Shown one piece after another: positions 9,127 through 17,334 of a DNA stretch of 30,000 nucleotides (positions within the stretch are counted from its first letter, which is position 1; every line of letters begins with the position of its first letter). Source of the DNA: Mesostigma viride (lineage: Eukaryota; Streptophyta; Mesostigmatophyceae; Mesostigmatales; Mesostigmataceae). The translations under genes were made by a program, and so were the position numbers. The notes beneath the pieces were generated by a model. That model had not been told where the DNA came from, did not search any database, and saw only the letters and a program-made list of their open reading frames with translations. The stretch is from the NCBI GenBank assembly GCA_009746045.1, contig RPFO01000678.1:1-30000 (forward strand), read 5' to 3'.

Positions 9127-9744
9127 TCAGTCGCATAATCGATTCGCGTCAGTCACGCACTCGAACTTGTACTCCTGCCCCAGCGCGGACATCACCTCAC
9201 GAACCGCTTTCTCAAACTCGTCAACACCGTCGGGTCCCCACTCATGCACGTATTCCCTCAACCAGAACATGCAATCTCCAGCAGACACGAACAGCCGGTC
9301 GATGATCAGGTCAGTGTGATGCTTGAAGTACTTGCCGTCCTTCAAGATGACCCATTCGAACCGTCCCACCTCCCCTAAACCCTTAAACCCTTCTCCCCTA
9401 TCATATGGCCGCGTCATCTGTATCCAACTTTCATTACCATCAGCATCGATCGACTGAAAACAAATTGGGCTGGGTATTGATGGATCATAGGGCCTTATAG
9501 CACCACACCTCACAAGCACCTCCTCAAATGGCTCTACGGTCGGGTTTGGGAGTCCCCGACCCTCGATATTGAAAACAAGAGCCGCGGCCTTCGCGACATC
9601 CGGTTTCAAAAGAGACCTTTCACCCTCCTTGGGCTTAAAATCCAGCTTAATGTCCGGCAGAAGCCTGAGCGCGCTCTTAACCACTCCCAGAAGCCTGTCT
9701 TCCAAGTTGATCCACTCGCCCCCCTCCGTCCTGTAGAACGTCAT
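9127..9744 (-). CDS. Unrecognised protein (gene F)
   Basis: A 205-residue protein starting MTFYRTEGGEW from the ATG at 9744; codon content looks genuinely coding throughout. I recognise no domain, signal peptide or membrane segment. It has an aromatic/charged C-terminal half (RLFVSAGDCMFWLREYV) and ends CDANRLCD-like after ECVTDA. It lacks the N-terminal Cys/His motifs of its neighbours but shares with them the GCAGATG start context and the same duplicated upstream block. A palindrome lies 43 bases upstream of the ATG, nearly the same distance as for gene E. A truncated relative of its C-terminus persists at 10036-10108. Confidence 0.7.
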   Translation of the reverse strand: MTFYRTEGGEWINLEDRLLGVVKSALRLLPDIKLDFKPKEGERSLLKPDVAKAAALVFNIEGRGLPNPTVEPFEEVLVRCGAIRPYDPSIPSPICFQSIDADGNESWIQMTRPYDRGEGFKGLGEVGRFEWVILKDGKYFKHHTDLIIDRLFVSAGDCMFWLREYVHEWGPDGVDEFEKAVREVMSALGQEYKFECVTDANRLCD

Positions 9745-9784
9745 CTGCAACCCACCGACACCGTTTGATATACATTTCTCACCG

Positions 9785-9877
9785 TCAACGGCCGTTGGCT
9801 TGAAAAAACAACAAGAATTTTAAGATTTATTACGCGCACAAATCACACACTAGTTTTCAGTCTCCAACGGCCGTTGG
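9785..9877. repeat. Palindrome pair upstream of gene F
   Basis: Cores at 9787-9796 and 9866-9875; the near one is 43 bases from the gene F ATG. Spacing mirrors the pair upstream of gene E. Confidence 0.95.
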
Positions 9878-9986
9878 CGCACGAAAAATGTTTTATTATG
9901 CATTTATTAATTACATCCATGGTGCCACGTGGCAAACCACACCCTACTTCCGGTTGCAAAGAAAATCAAACCCTAATTTGCAAGTT

Positions 9987-10000
9987 CCAACGGCCGTTGG
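9987..10000. repeat. Palindrome in duplicated block copy 2
   Basis: Full CCAACGGCCGTTGG followed by CGCAAGAAAATCACA. The right arm plus flank is the exact sequence found at the edge of the hexamer satellite (3617-3634). Confidence 0.95.
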
Positions 10001-10035
10001 CGCAAGAAAATCACACCCAAAATTTCTTCAGTCGC

Positions 10036-10108
10036 AGAATCCATTCCCCTCACGCAGTCGAACAGGGGTACTGTTCCCCCAGCGCGGACATCGCCTCACA
10101 AATCGCCC
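10036..10108 (-). pseudogene. Truncated C-terminal remnant of a gene F paralogue
   Basis: The minus-strand translation retains EAMSALG, matching EVMSALG near the C-terminus of gene F, then diverges and stops early. The adjoining non-coding sequence is also shared with the 3' flank of gene F. It looks like the end of a duplicated gene F whose body has been lost or replaced by the MYND gene next to it. Confidence 0.6.
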
Positions 10109-10128
10109 TGGGGTACGATTTAGTCCCC

Positions 10129-10919
10129 TCAAAAAACCTTGAACATTTCACCTTTGAACTTGAAATGCACTTCACCCCCCATCCGAATTACAAGTCCGGC
10201 CAAATTGACACCAGACCAGCTGTCTGTAACGTCGCCGTGCATAGTGCTGAGAGACTTTCTCGCCTCACGATACTTGTTACACCACTTCTTGTGTTCCTCC
10301 CAGTCCGCACGCTGGCATTCGGCAGCACAATACCGGACGTCTCGACAACCCCCGCACTTGCGGTGGACACCCTCCATCACAGAGCACGCCTGATTCGAGC
10401 AACACTTTGGAAGCGAGCCCAGCATCGGCCCTCCCACCCCCGGGAGAACGATCATCCGTGAAAACGTCAATTTCACGGACTCGGAATTCCCGAATGTAAA
10501 ATGGAAACCTTCAAACCCCCCCCCTCTACTCTCGCCGATACGGTCAATCTCGGCTGCGCCTCACTCGCGTCTGGAAATTTCCCCCACTGGTCTTTCTCCC
10601 ACTGGTCCCACCCAACCTTTCCGACATACGACACCAAAAGTCGAAACTCGACGTCTCGATTGAGTGGAACCCGATCCGCCGGCGTGGGCTTGTAGAATCC
10701 GCCAGCCAAGGCGAAGTACATGTCCAGCAACTGGAGATTAATCTGTCGTCCTACTGAGGCGAACGAGTCATACACGACCAAAACCGCAAACTGGCGACCC
10801 AGGCGCTTCTCGTGCTGCCGTACCCATCCGTGGATCTCGCGAGCCCGGTTAAGTACGTTTGCTGCCACGCAGGCAATCGCAGCGCGGGTCGAAGATTCCA
10901 GCTCGCCCGTCTCCGCCAT
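10129..10919 (-). pseudogene. MYND-finger protein, frameshifted (gene G)
   Basis: Paralogue of gene I at 15288-16064. The ATG at 10919 begins MAE as in gene I. The first frame (10919-10473) carries the shared N-terminal domain (FAVLVVYDSF, EFRLLVSYV). The second frame (about 10520-10129) carries the MYND zinc finger: CGGCRDVRYC followed by AECQRADWEEHK and a final Cys. MYND fingers are protein-protein interaction modules. The two frames differ by one base, and the switch falls at or next to a run of nine C (10516-10524), so a 1-base loss in a homopolymer is the simplest cause. Whether that is a real mutation or a read error cannot be told here. The total length, 791 bases, is one short of a multiple of three. 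A palindrome lies 57 bases upstream of the start. Confidence 0.75.
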
Positions 10920-10959
10920 CCCTCCCCTGCGCCAATTGGCACGTGCGTAATACGTAAGT

Positions 10960-13080
10960 AATGTTTTTCAAGTCTAACGGCCGTTGGCTCACAACCCCCC
11001 TGTGGGAAGGGTGGATGCCTTACGAACCATTCAACCACATCTTTATGCTCAGCTAGATTTTTGGAGGCCTTTCTTGGAAGGCACATGGTAATAACCATCA
11101 CTAAGCTGCATAAAAGACACATCCTGCCTTACTGCCACCAAATGAAACGAATGAAATGCACATGGTAATGTTTTTCAAGTCTAACGGCCGTTGGCTCACA
11201 ACCCCCCTGTGGGAAGGGTGGATGCCTTACGAACCATCCAACCACATCTTTATGCTCAGCTAGATTTTTGGAGGCCTTTCTTGGAAGGCACATGGTAATA
11301 ACCATCACTAAGCTGCATGAAAGACACATCCTGCCTTACTGCCACCAAATGAAAAGAATGAAATGCACATGATAATGTTTTTCCAATTCCAACGGCCGTT
11401 GGCTCACAACCCCCCTGTGGGAAGGGTGGATGCCTTACGAACCAGTCAAGCCCCATCTTTATGCTCAGCTAGATTTTTTGGAGGCCTTTCTAGGAGAAAA
11501 ATGGTAAATAGCCACCACTAAGCTGCATAAAAGACACATCCTGCCTTATTGCCACCCAATTAAACGAATGAAATGCACATGGTAATGTTTTTCAAGTCCA
11601 ACGGCCGTTGGCTCACAACCCCCGTGTGGGAAGGGTGGATGCCTTACGAACCATTCAACCACATCTTTATGCTCAGCTAGATTTTTGGAGGCCTTTCTTT
11701 GAAGGCACATGGTAATAACAATCACTAAGCTGCATGAAAGACACATCCTGCATTATTGCCACCAAATGAAACGAATGAAATGCACATTTTATTGTATTTC
11801 CAATTCCAACGGCCGTTTGCTCACAACCCCCCTGTGGGAAGGGTGGATGCCTTACGAACCATTCAACCACATCTTTATGCTCAGCTAGATTTTTGGAGGC
11901 CTTTCTTGGAAGAAAAATGGTAATAGCCACCACAAAGCTGAATGAAAGATACATCCTGGCTGATTGCCAACCCACTCAAAGGAATGAAATGCACATGATA
12001 ATGTTTTTCAAGTCCAACGGCCGTTGGCTCACAACCCCCCACTGGGAAGGGTGGATGCCTTACGAACCAGTCAAGCCCATCTTTATGCTCAGCTAGATTT
12101 TTGGAGGCCTTTCTTGGAAGAAAAATGGTAATAGCCACCACTAAGCTGAATGAAAGATACATCCTGGCTGATTGCCAACCCACTCAAAGGAATGAAATGC
12201 ACATGATAATGTTTTTCAAGTCCAACGGCCGTTGGCTCACAACCCCCCACTGGGAAGGGTGGATGCCTTACGAACCAGTCAAGCCCATCTTTATGCTCAG
12301 CTAGATTTTTGGAGGCCTTTCTTGGAAGAAAAATGGTAATAGCCACCACTAAGCTGAATGAAAGATACATCCTGGCTGATTGCCAACCCACTCAAAGGAA
12401 TGAAATGCACATGATAATGTTTTTCAAGTCCAACGGCCGTTGGCTCACAACCCCCCTCTGGGAAGGGTGGATGCCTTACGAACCAGTCAAGCCCATCTTT
12501 ATGCTCAGCTAGATTTTTGGAGGCCTTTCTTGGAAGCACATGGTAATAGCCACACTAAGCTGCATGAAAGACACATCCTGCCTTATTGCCACCCAATGAA
12601 ACGAATGAAATGCACATGATAATGTTTTTCCAATTCCAACGGCCGTTGGCTCACAACCCCCTGTGGGAAGGGTGGATGCCTTACGAACCAGTCAACCCAT
12701 CTTTATGCTCAGCTAGTTTTTTTGGAGGCCTTTCTAGGAGAAAAATGGTAAATAGCCACCACTAAGCTGCATGAAAGACACATCCTGCCTTGCCACCCAA
12801 TGAAACGAATGAAATGCACATGATAATGTTTTTCCAATTCCAACGGCCGTTGGCTCACAACCCCCCTGGGAAGGGTGGATGCCTTACGAACCAGTCAAGC
12901 CCATCTTTATGCTCAGCTAGTTTTTTTGGAGGCCTTTCTAGGAGAAAAATGGTAAATAGCCACCAAAGCTGCATGAAAGACACATCCTGGCTGCTTGCCA
13001 CCCTATCAAACGAATAAAAAGCACATGATAATGTTTTTCCAATTCCAACGGCCGTTGGCTCACAACCCCCTTCGGGTAGA
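10960..13080. repeat. Satellite array, ~208 bp unit, one palindrome per unit
   Basis: Palindrome cores at 10976, 11183, 11391, 11600, 11808, 12016, 12224, 12432, 12638, 12842 and 13047 give spacings of 207, 208, 209, 208, 208, 208, 208, 206, 204 and 205. Each unit also holds TTGGCTCACAACCCCC, a GGATGCCTTACG box, TTTATGCTCAGCTAG, GGAGGCCTTTCT and ATGAAATGCACATG. Two subtypes are visible, differing before the palindrome (CAAGTCC or CCAATTCC). Units at 12016 and 12224 look identical, a sign of recent amplification. The copy at 11808 has a mutated right arm (GTTTGC). Short frames of 66-100 residues recur on both strands, but they repeat with the unit and are not called as genes. Confidence 0.96.
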
Positions 13081-13978
13081 GGCCTTACGGACCAGTCAGA
13101 AATGGTGTCCACCAAGCTATTCCCCCCACACCCACAGTTGTCCTTGTCCACATACCTTTCCAGTACAGTTGTCCTCAGCTTCTCAGCAACGGGCGACTCC
13201 TCTCCTTCTTGATGCCTTGACAGATATCACATAAACAAAACACGATCACGAGAGCATCAGGATTGTTAGAGGTTTCCTCCATCAACGACCGTAAGATACA
13301 CACACCTCAAAAACCAACTTTCTTGTCCTCCCAAATAACATATGTTTTTAAATGTAAAATAAATCACATTCATATTCTGTCACTTGATTTAACCACACAA
13401 TTGTTCAGGTCCAACGCCCGTTGGCATTACGCCTCTTCCCGGTAAAATACTATTTATTGCTCCAACCCCACAAGAAACTCGTTCCGGACCTGTTCGAAGC
13501 GAAGAGCACTGCCAGGGATCGGAGTCGAGCCAGATTTGTGTGCGGAACATGATGGCTGGCCTACTGGTGTGGAGCAATAATGTCGACATTTTCAGTGACT
13601 GTTCAGCCTAAAAAAATAACAAGCAGATGCGACGGCCCCTCCATTAAACAAATTATCCACCACTGTTGCGCTACACTAGCAATGTTTGTCAAGGTCCAAC
13701 GGCCGTTGGCATCAAATAAATCACAACCATTGGTCACTCCATTTAACAATACCCACAACTTTTTAACCACACTAGAAATGTTTTTTGAGGTCCAACGGCC
13801 GTTGGAATCCAAAAAATGCCGAATTCATGTCAAATTTATATAAATGTGACAGTTGACAGAATTAGAGATAATTAAATCATGAAATCCAGCTTTAGCCATC
13901 AGCCTTACCCATCAGCAAAAATTGGCGAATTTCATTCAATATTAGAATTCAAAATTTATTAATGAAATTTATGTTTCA
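13081..13978. other. Intergenic stretch with gene remnants and three palindromes
   Basis: Minus-strand sequence near 13212-13090 translates to a plausible fragment (SPVAEKLRTTVLERYVDKD) with no start codon. Another near 13510-13458 ends FEQVRNEFLVGLEQ at a stop overlapped by AATAAA. Both look like tails of decayed genes; neither is a usable ORF. Palindromes lie at 13411-13424 (mutated centre, AACGCCCGTT), 13696-13709 and 13792-13805. Nothing else is recognised. Confidence 0.35.
13411..13805. repeat. Three dispersed palindromes
   Basis: Cores 13413-13422 (one central change, G to C), 13698-13707 and 13794-13803. Each is preceded by a T-rich tract ending in AGGT; the middle one is followed by CATCAAATAAATCACAA, close to the consensus flank seen at 16721 and 16781. 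Confidence 0.9.
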
Positions 13979-14926
13979 TCATTCAACCTCTTCAGAATCC
14001 TCATCCAAACACAACATCATGTCCCCTTTCCACTTGTACATACTACTCTCGGCCAAATACAGCAAGCGTGCCTTCTTCCCCCCAAAAAACTTGAGATAAT
14101 CCGGTGTGAAGATTGTTCCGCTGAGGACCTGCATAGCTAACTCCACCAAAACGCTTGCCATATCCTCCTCCCTACACCTCCTCTCTAATAAGGCCTTCAT
14201 GTCTGCGTTCTCATCAAATCCCATGATCAGAACTGCACATGCCATTCCTCCCCCCTCCAGAGGCAGCCCCTCCAAAAGCTTCACCCATTCTGCCTCCCTA
14301 CGCGCTCTCCTCCCCGGAGGAAAAAAAATGTCCTCATCCGGGTCATAAGGAGTATCGCAGAACCAGAAAATGCTCCTTAACCCCCATAGTTCATAATTAT
14401 CGTACAAGTCATCCATTTCCTTTCCCAATTGGCGTAAGCGAGCTGTCCACCCCCTCCAATTCCTCTCCAACACACGTCTCCTCTCAGCACGCTCGGACCT
14501 GAACAACCCTCCCATCGTCCTTGCTCGTGCATGTCCCTCTGGTGCTGGCTGGCGTCCTAACACCTCCTCAACTTCTTCACAATATACCTTAAAATACATT
14601 CCCCTTGTGACGAGTGTGTAGGGGGTGATATCAGCGCTTGCACACTTTACTTGCCCGCCATACAATTCTCGGAAAAGAGACTCAGTTATCAATGTACGAG
14701 GACCATCCCCGAATGCGTCCACGAACCCAGAAATTAACTTAAAGCTGAATTGGGGTTCATACCTCCCCGACACCGCTTCCCTAGCCCCTCTACAAACTGC
14801 TTCAAAGCGGGCTACGTCGGGCGCCTCCATAAAAGCTGCGACTTCGGTCCAAATTTCCCACGGCAGTGAGATATCCCCTTCCATTATCGGCCCCGACGTC
14901 AAACTTGTCCCCTCTGCACATAACAT
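13979..14926 (-). CDS. F-box protein (gene H)
   Basis: A 315-residue protein from the ATG at 14926; a second ATG at 14884 (MEGDISLP) gives 301 residues and puts the F-box at the extreme N-terminus, as is usual. The F-box reads SLPWEIWTEVAAFMEAPDV followed by ARFEAVCRGAREAV, matching the LP...I..FL...D....VCR pattern. F-box proteins tether substrates to SCF ubiquitin ligases through Skp1. The rest has no substrate-binding repeats I recognise (no LRR, Kelch or WD). It includes an Arg-rich helical section and an acidic tail ending DEDSEEVE. An AATAAA lies 19 bases past the stop and a palindrome 81 bases upstream of the ATG. The upstream extension to 15001 starts with TTG and is not favoured. Confidence 0.75.
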   Translation of the reverse strand: MLCAEGTSLTSGPIMEGDISLPWEIWTEVAAFMEAPDVARFEAVCRGAREAVSGRYEPQFSFKLISGFVDAFGDGPRTLITESLFRELYGGQVKCASADITPYTLVTRGMYFKVYCEEVEEVLGRQPAPEGHARARTMGGLFRSERAERRRVLERNWRGWTARLRQLGKEMDDLYDNYELWGLRSIFWFCDTPYDPDEDIFFPPGRRARREAEWVKLLEGLPLEGGGMACAVLIMGFDENADMKALLERRCREEDMASVLVELAMQVLSGTIFTPDYLKFFGGKKARLLYLAESSMYKWKGDMMLCLDEDSEEVE

Positions 14927-15004
14927 ACATCGACGTCCATCCTTAAAAAAAATGAGGTTTTGTCGGAAAGAAAATATGCAAACGTTAGGCGAGGTTTCCA
15001 ATCC

Positions 15005-15018
15005 CTAACGGCCGTTGG
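15005..15018. repeat. Palindrome upstream of gene H
   Basis: CTAACGGCCGTTGG, with one change in the left outer arm; core 15007-15016. It sits 81 bases upstream of the gene H ATG at 14926. Confidence 0.9.
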
Positions 15019-15059
15019 GTCACTAATTGTTGTTTAACCCACTACAGTCGCATGAGAGA

Positions 15060-15210
15060 AAACGAAAGTCAATTTTATTCCAATTTCAAAGTGAAAGGAG
15101 AATCCACTATTACACCATTTTACAACACAAATCAGGTCAATTTTATTCCAATTTCAAAGTAAAAAGAGAATTCACCATTACACCATTTTACAACACAAAT
15201 CAGGACTACA
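15060..15210. repeat. Direct repeat of ~67 bp in the gene I 3' region
   Basis: The segment GTCAATTTTATTCCAATTTC, continuing with CAAAGTGAAA and an ATTCACCATTACACCATTTT-type stretch, occurs at about 15068-15134 and again at about 15135-15201. Each copy carries a minus-strand AATAAA (in TTTTATTCC), giving gene I two possible poly(A) sites well past its stop. Confidence 0.75.
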
Positions 15211-15287
15211 TACACAAATTTCAAACCCAAAATGCGTCCAGTTATCCAACCTCAAAAGCAAATTATTACTCTACATTTCCAGTTTTT

Positions 15288-16064
15288 CTATGAGGAAGAA
15301 CCGTAGTAGAAGGTGAAGGAGAAGTCGACCTCAGAGAAGTCGACCTGAGTTCCATCCAGTATGGTCGTCCTGTTTACCCCCCTTATCACCCCTGCCAGCC
15401 CCTCCCTTGCTTGCCTCAGACGTTCGCATCTATCCTTATGCCTACTCCAGTCAGCACGCTGGCACTCCTCACTGCAATATCTGGCATCCCTACATCCTCT
15501 ACACCACTTCTGAGGGCCTGTTTGGCACCCACACCCCTCCTTGGAGCAATTTCGCATACCACGCATGGGGTCCCCATCCCTCACGATCGGGTCAGAGAGC
15601 AAGAAAAGGTTCATGTTGAGGGGTACTTCTGCCCCTACACACGCGTCAGCCCTCACGCGCAGGGAAGACGTAACATTCGGGTAAAATGCGCGCCCGTAGG
15701 TGCACCCAACCTGAGCCCCTTCCTCTTCCCCCAACTCTATCTTTGGCCCCTTTGTAATGAACGACACCAAAAGGCGGAACTCCCTCGTTGGGTCTATTGG
15801 CGCTCTTAGATCCATCTGTGGTACGAAAAAACCCTGTTGAATACAGAAGTTCATATCAGCTAGCTGGGCGTACACAACCCTCTCCATTTGGCTGAACGAA
15901 TCAAACGCCAATAAAACGGCCAAGTGGCGGCCTGTCTTCTCCTGCGCGACACGAACTTCCTCGAATATGACACGCGACAGGAAGCGAACTTGTTTGTAAA
16001 CGTTTTGAAGGACGCTTCCGTAGACTTCATTCACGATCTCGGACTCATTCGCGATCTCGGCCAT
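15288..16064 (-). CDS. MYND zinc-finger protein (gene I)
   Basis: An intact 258-residue protein with an N-terminal domain shared only with gene G (around AVLLAFDSF at 49-57 and EFRLLVSF at 95-102). A C-terminal MYND finger follows at 173-213, with zinc ligands C173, C178, C188, C191, C197, C201, H209 and C213 in the pattern YC..EC...DW..HK..C. The ATG at 16064 (MAEIANES) is chosen because gene G also begins MAE; the frame to 16088 starts with TTG. MYND fingers bind proline-rich partner peptides and often sit in chromatin-linked or methyltransferase proteins, but no SET domain is present here. The C-terminus after the finger ends FTFYYGSSS. Unlike its neighbours it has no palindrome close upstream; the nearest is at 16598. 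Confidence 0.82.
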   Translation of the reverse strand: MAEIANESEIVNEVYGSVLQNVYKQVRFLSRVIFEEVRVAQEKTGRHLAVLLAFDSFSQMERVVYAQLADMNFCIQQGFFVPQMDLRAPIDPTREFRLLVSFITKGPKIELGEEEGAQVGCTYGRAFYPNVTSSLRVRADACVGAEVPLNMNLFLLSDPIVRDGDPMRGMRNCSKEGCGCQTGPQKWCRGCRDARYCSEECQRADWSRHKDRCERLRQAREGLAGVIRGVNRTTILDGTQVDFSEVDFSFTFYYGSSS

Positions 16065-16234
16065 CTTTTTCAGGGAAAAAACGAACAAAAAGATTTACAT
16101 CGCGGCCAAAAAAACGCGTTTTCCCATTAGTGTGTTTGCCTAATTTATTGTAATCATTCATTTTTAAAACAGTCAGGTCCTTCACAACCTCAGAAAATGA
16201 TTTCATTAAATTGGCATATACATTTAAAAACATC

Positions 16235-16489
16235 TTAGGTTTTGCGTTTCAGTTTACGTTTGTTTCCCGGTTGAATAAAGTTGACACCATCCCCTTCATC
16301 GTCGGAAATTAAGGCCGGCATTTCGTCCACTTCAGCTTGTACATCATCTTTTTTCATCACAACCATGGCTGGAATTGAATCCCAAAATTTCTCAATCGCT
16401 CTAACAACTTCGGCTGGCAGTTTTTTGGCCCCCCGTTCAACTGCCTCTCTCTCCTGGTTCGACACCGAAACGTCCTTGTCTTTCTCCAT
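16235..16489 (-). CDS. Small charged protein with basic C-terminus (gene J)
   Basis: 84 residues from the ATG at 16489 (MEKDKDVS). The first half is acidic/basic mixed and helical, the middle is acidic (ISDDEGDG), and the tail GNKRKLKRKT looks like a nuclear localisation signal. No family recognised. The next in-frame start is a TTG at 16528, not favoured. An AATAAA lies at 16144-16149, about 86 bases past the stop, and a palindrome about 110 bases upstream. It is short, so it could be spurious, but strand and spacing fit the cluster. Confidence 0.5.
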   Translation of the reverse strand: MEKDKDVSVSNQEREAVERGAKKLPAEVVRAIEKFWDSIPAMVVMKKDDVQAEVDEMPALISDDEGDGVNFIQPGNKRKLKRKT

Positions 16490-16597
16490 TGAAAAAAACT
16501 GCACGTGAAGCACAACTGGCACAACCAATGTAAGTAAACCTAGTACCTTCAGGGGCGGATTAATTCATCAGCCGGAGTACAATTTTATTTTACAACG

Positions 16598-16987
16598 CCA
16601 ACGGCCGTTGGCATTACAGCAATGAAGTTAAGATAAAAACGTCGTAATGCAACGGCTGATAAAACTGGCGTATAATCAATAACGCAAAAAAAATTGGCAA
16701 GAACTTTTTTTTGGAGGTCCAACGGCCGTTGGCATCACGTAAATCACAACAGCAATGATGGAAACTGATTTTGCAAGTCCAACGGCCGTTGGCATCAAGA
16801 AAATCAGAAGAGGGAGCGACTGCCCAAAAAACGCATAATAATAAAACAAGTACCTTGCAGGTGGTTGACAGACGCGAATCTTGTGTGGCGACGTGGAATC
16901 TGCAAGGAATGCGCAAAAACGTTGCAATCAGAATTACAAGGATTACATATTTTCCACATTTAGTTTTTCAGGTCCAACGGCCGTTGG
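16598..16987. repeat. Four dispersed palindromes at the right edge of the gene cluster
   Basis: Full CCAACGGCCGTTGG copies with cores at 16600-16609, 16721-16730, 16781-16790 and 16976-16985. Three are preceded by a T-rich tract and AGGT or AAGT, and all are followed by GCAT. No gene is visible between 16530 and 17069, so these have no identified target. The copy at 16976 is the last in the window. Confidence 0.95.
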
Positions 16988-17069
16988 CATGAGATTAATA
17001 AGAATACCACTACATGCGTGTGAGAAAATTGTGCCGGGTGACAGAATTAAATCCAAGTTGCCCAGCAGG

Positions 17070-17334
17070 TGGGAGGGAGGGAGGGAGGGAGGGAGGGAGG
17101 GAAGGAGGGAAGGAGGGAGGTAGGGAAGGAGGGAAGGAGGGAAGTAGGGAGGGAGGGAGGGAGGGAGGGAGGGAGGGAGGGAGGGAGGGAGGGAGGGAGG
17201 GAGGGAGGGAAGGAGGGAAGGAGGGAAGGAGGGAAGAAGGGAAGGAGGAAGGAGGGAAGGAGGGAAGGAGGGAAAGGAGTAGGGAAAGGAGGAGGGAAGG
17301 AGGGAAGGAGGGAAGGAGGGAAGGAGGGAAGGAG
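17070..17334. repeat. Purine microsatellite (GGGA)n with (GGAA) variants
   Basis: Uninterrupted purine tract on the plus strand apart from three T (in GGTAGGG, AAGTAGGG and GAGTAGGG). The centre is pure GGGA; both edges alternate GGGA with AGGA. Long Glu/Gly/Arg (plus) and Pro/Ser/Leu (minus) frames cross it and are artefacts of the repeat. Confidence 0.97.

Larger units (their letters stand above)
8823..9205. repeat. Duplicated regulatory block, copy 1
   Basis: Runs from the gene E start codon, through its upstream region with four palindromes (cores 8867, 8938, 9044, 9090), into the last codons of gene F. It is repeated at 9742-10108 with clear base-for-base similarity (shared landmarks CACCGTTTGATA, TATGCATTTATT, GTGCCACGTGGC, ATCAAACCCTAATTTGCA). 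Confidence 0.88.
9742..10108. repeat. Duplicated regulatory block, copy 2
   Basis: Second copy of 8823-9205, offset about 919 bases at its start. It begins at the gene F start codon and ends in a remnant of a gene F-like C-terminus. Palindrome cores at 9787, 9866 and 9989 are kept. The counterpart of core 9044 is gone, replaced by a junction ~17 bases shorter near 9948-9962. Confidence 0.88.

Noticed and set aside
7068-9319. Plus-strand ORFs opposite genes C, E and F
   Set aside because: They lack recognisable domains and mirror the minus-strand genes, whose Cys/His motifs, paralogy and AATAAA signals identify the true strand.
10960-13080. Recurrent 66-100 residue frames on both strands of the 208-bp array
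   Set aside because: They repeat with the unit, change length with each indel, and occur on both strands. They are by-products of the satellite.
10960-13080. CRISPR-like array (short repeat with regular spacing)
   Set aside because: The spacers are as similar to one another as the repeats, the unit is ~208 bp, and the setting is eukaryotic. It is an ordinary tandem satellite containing a palindrome.
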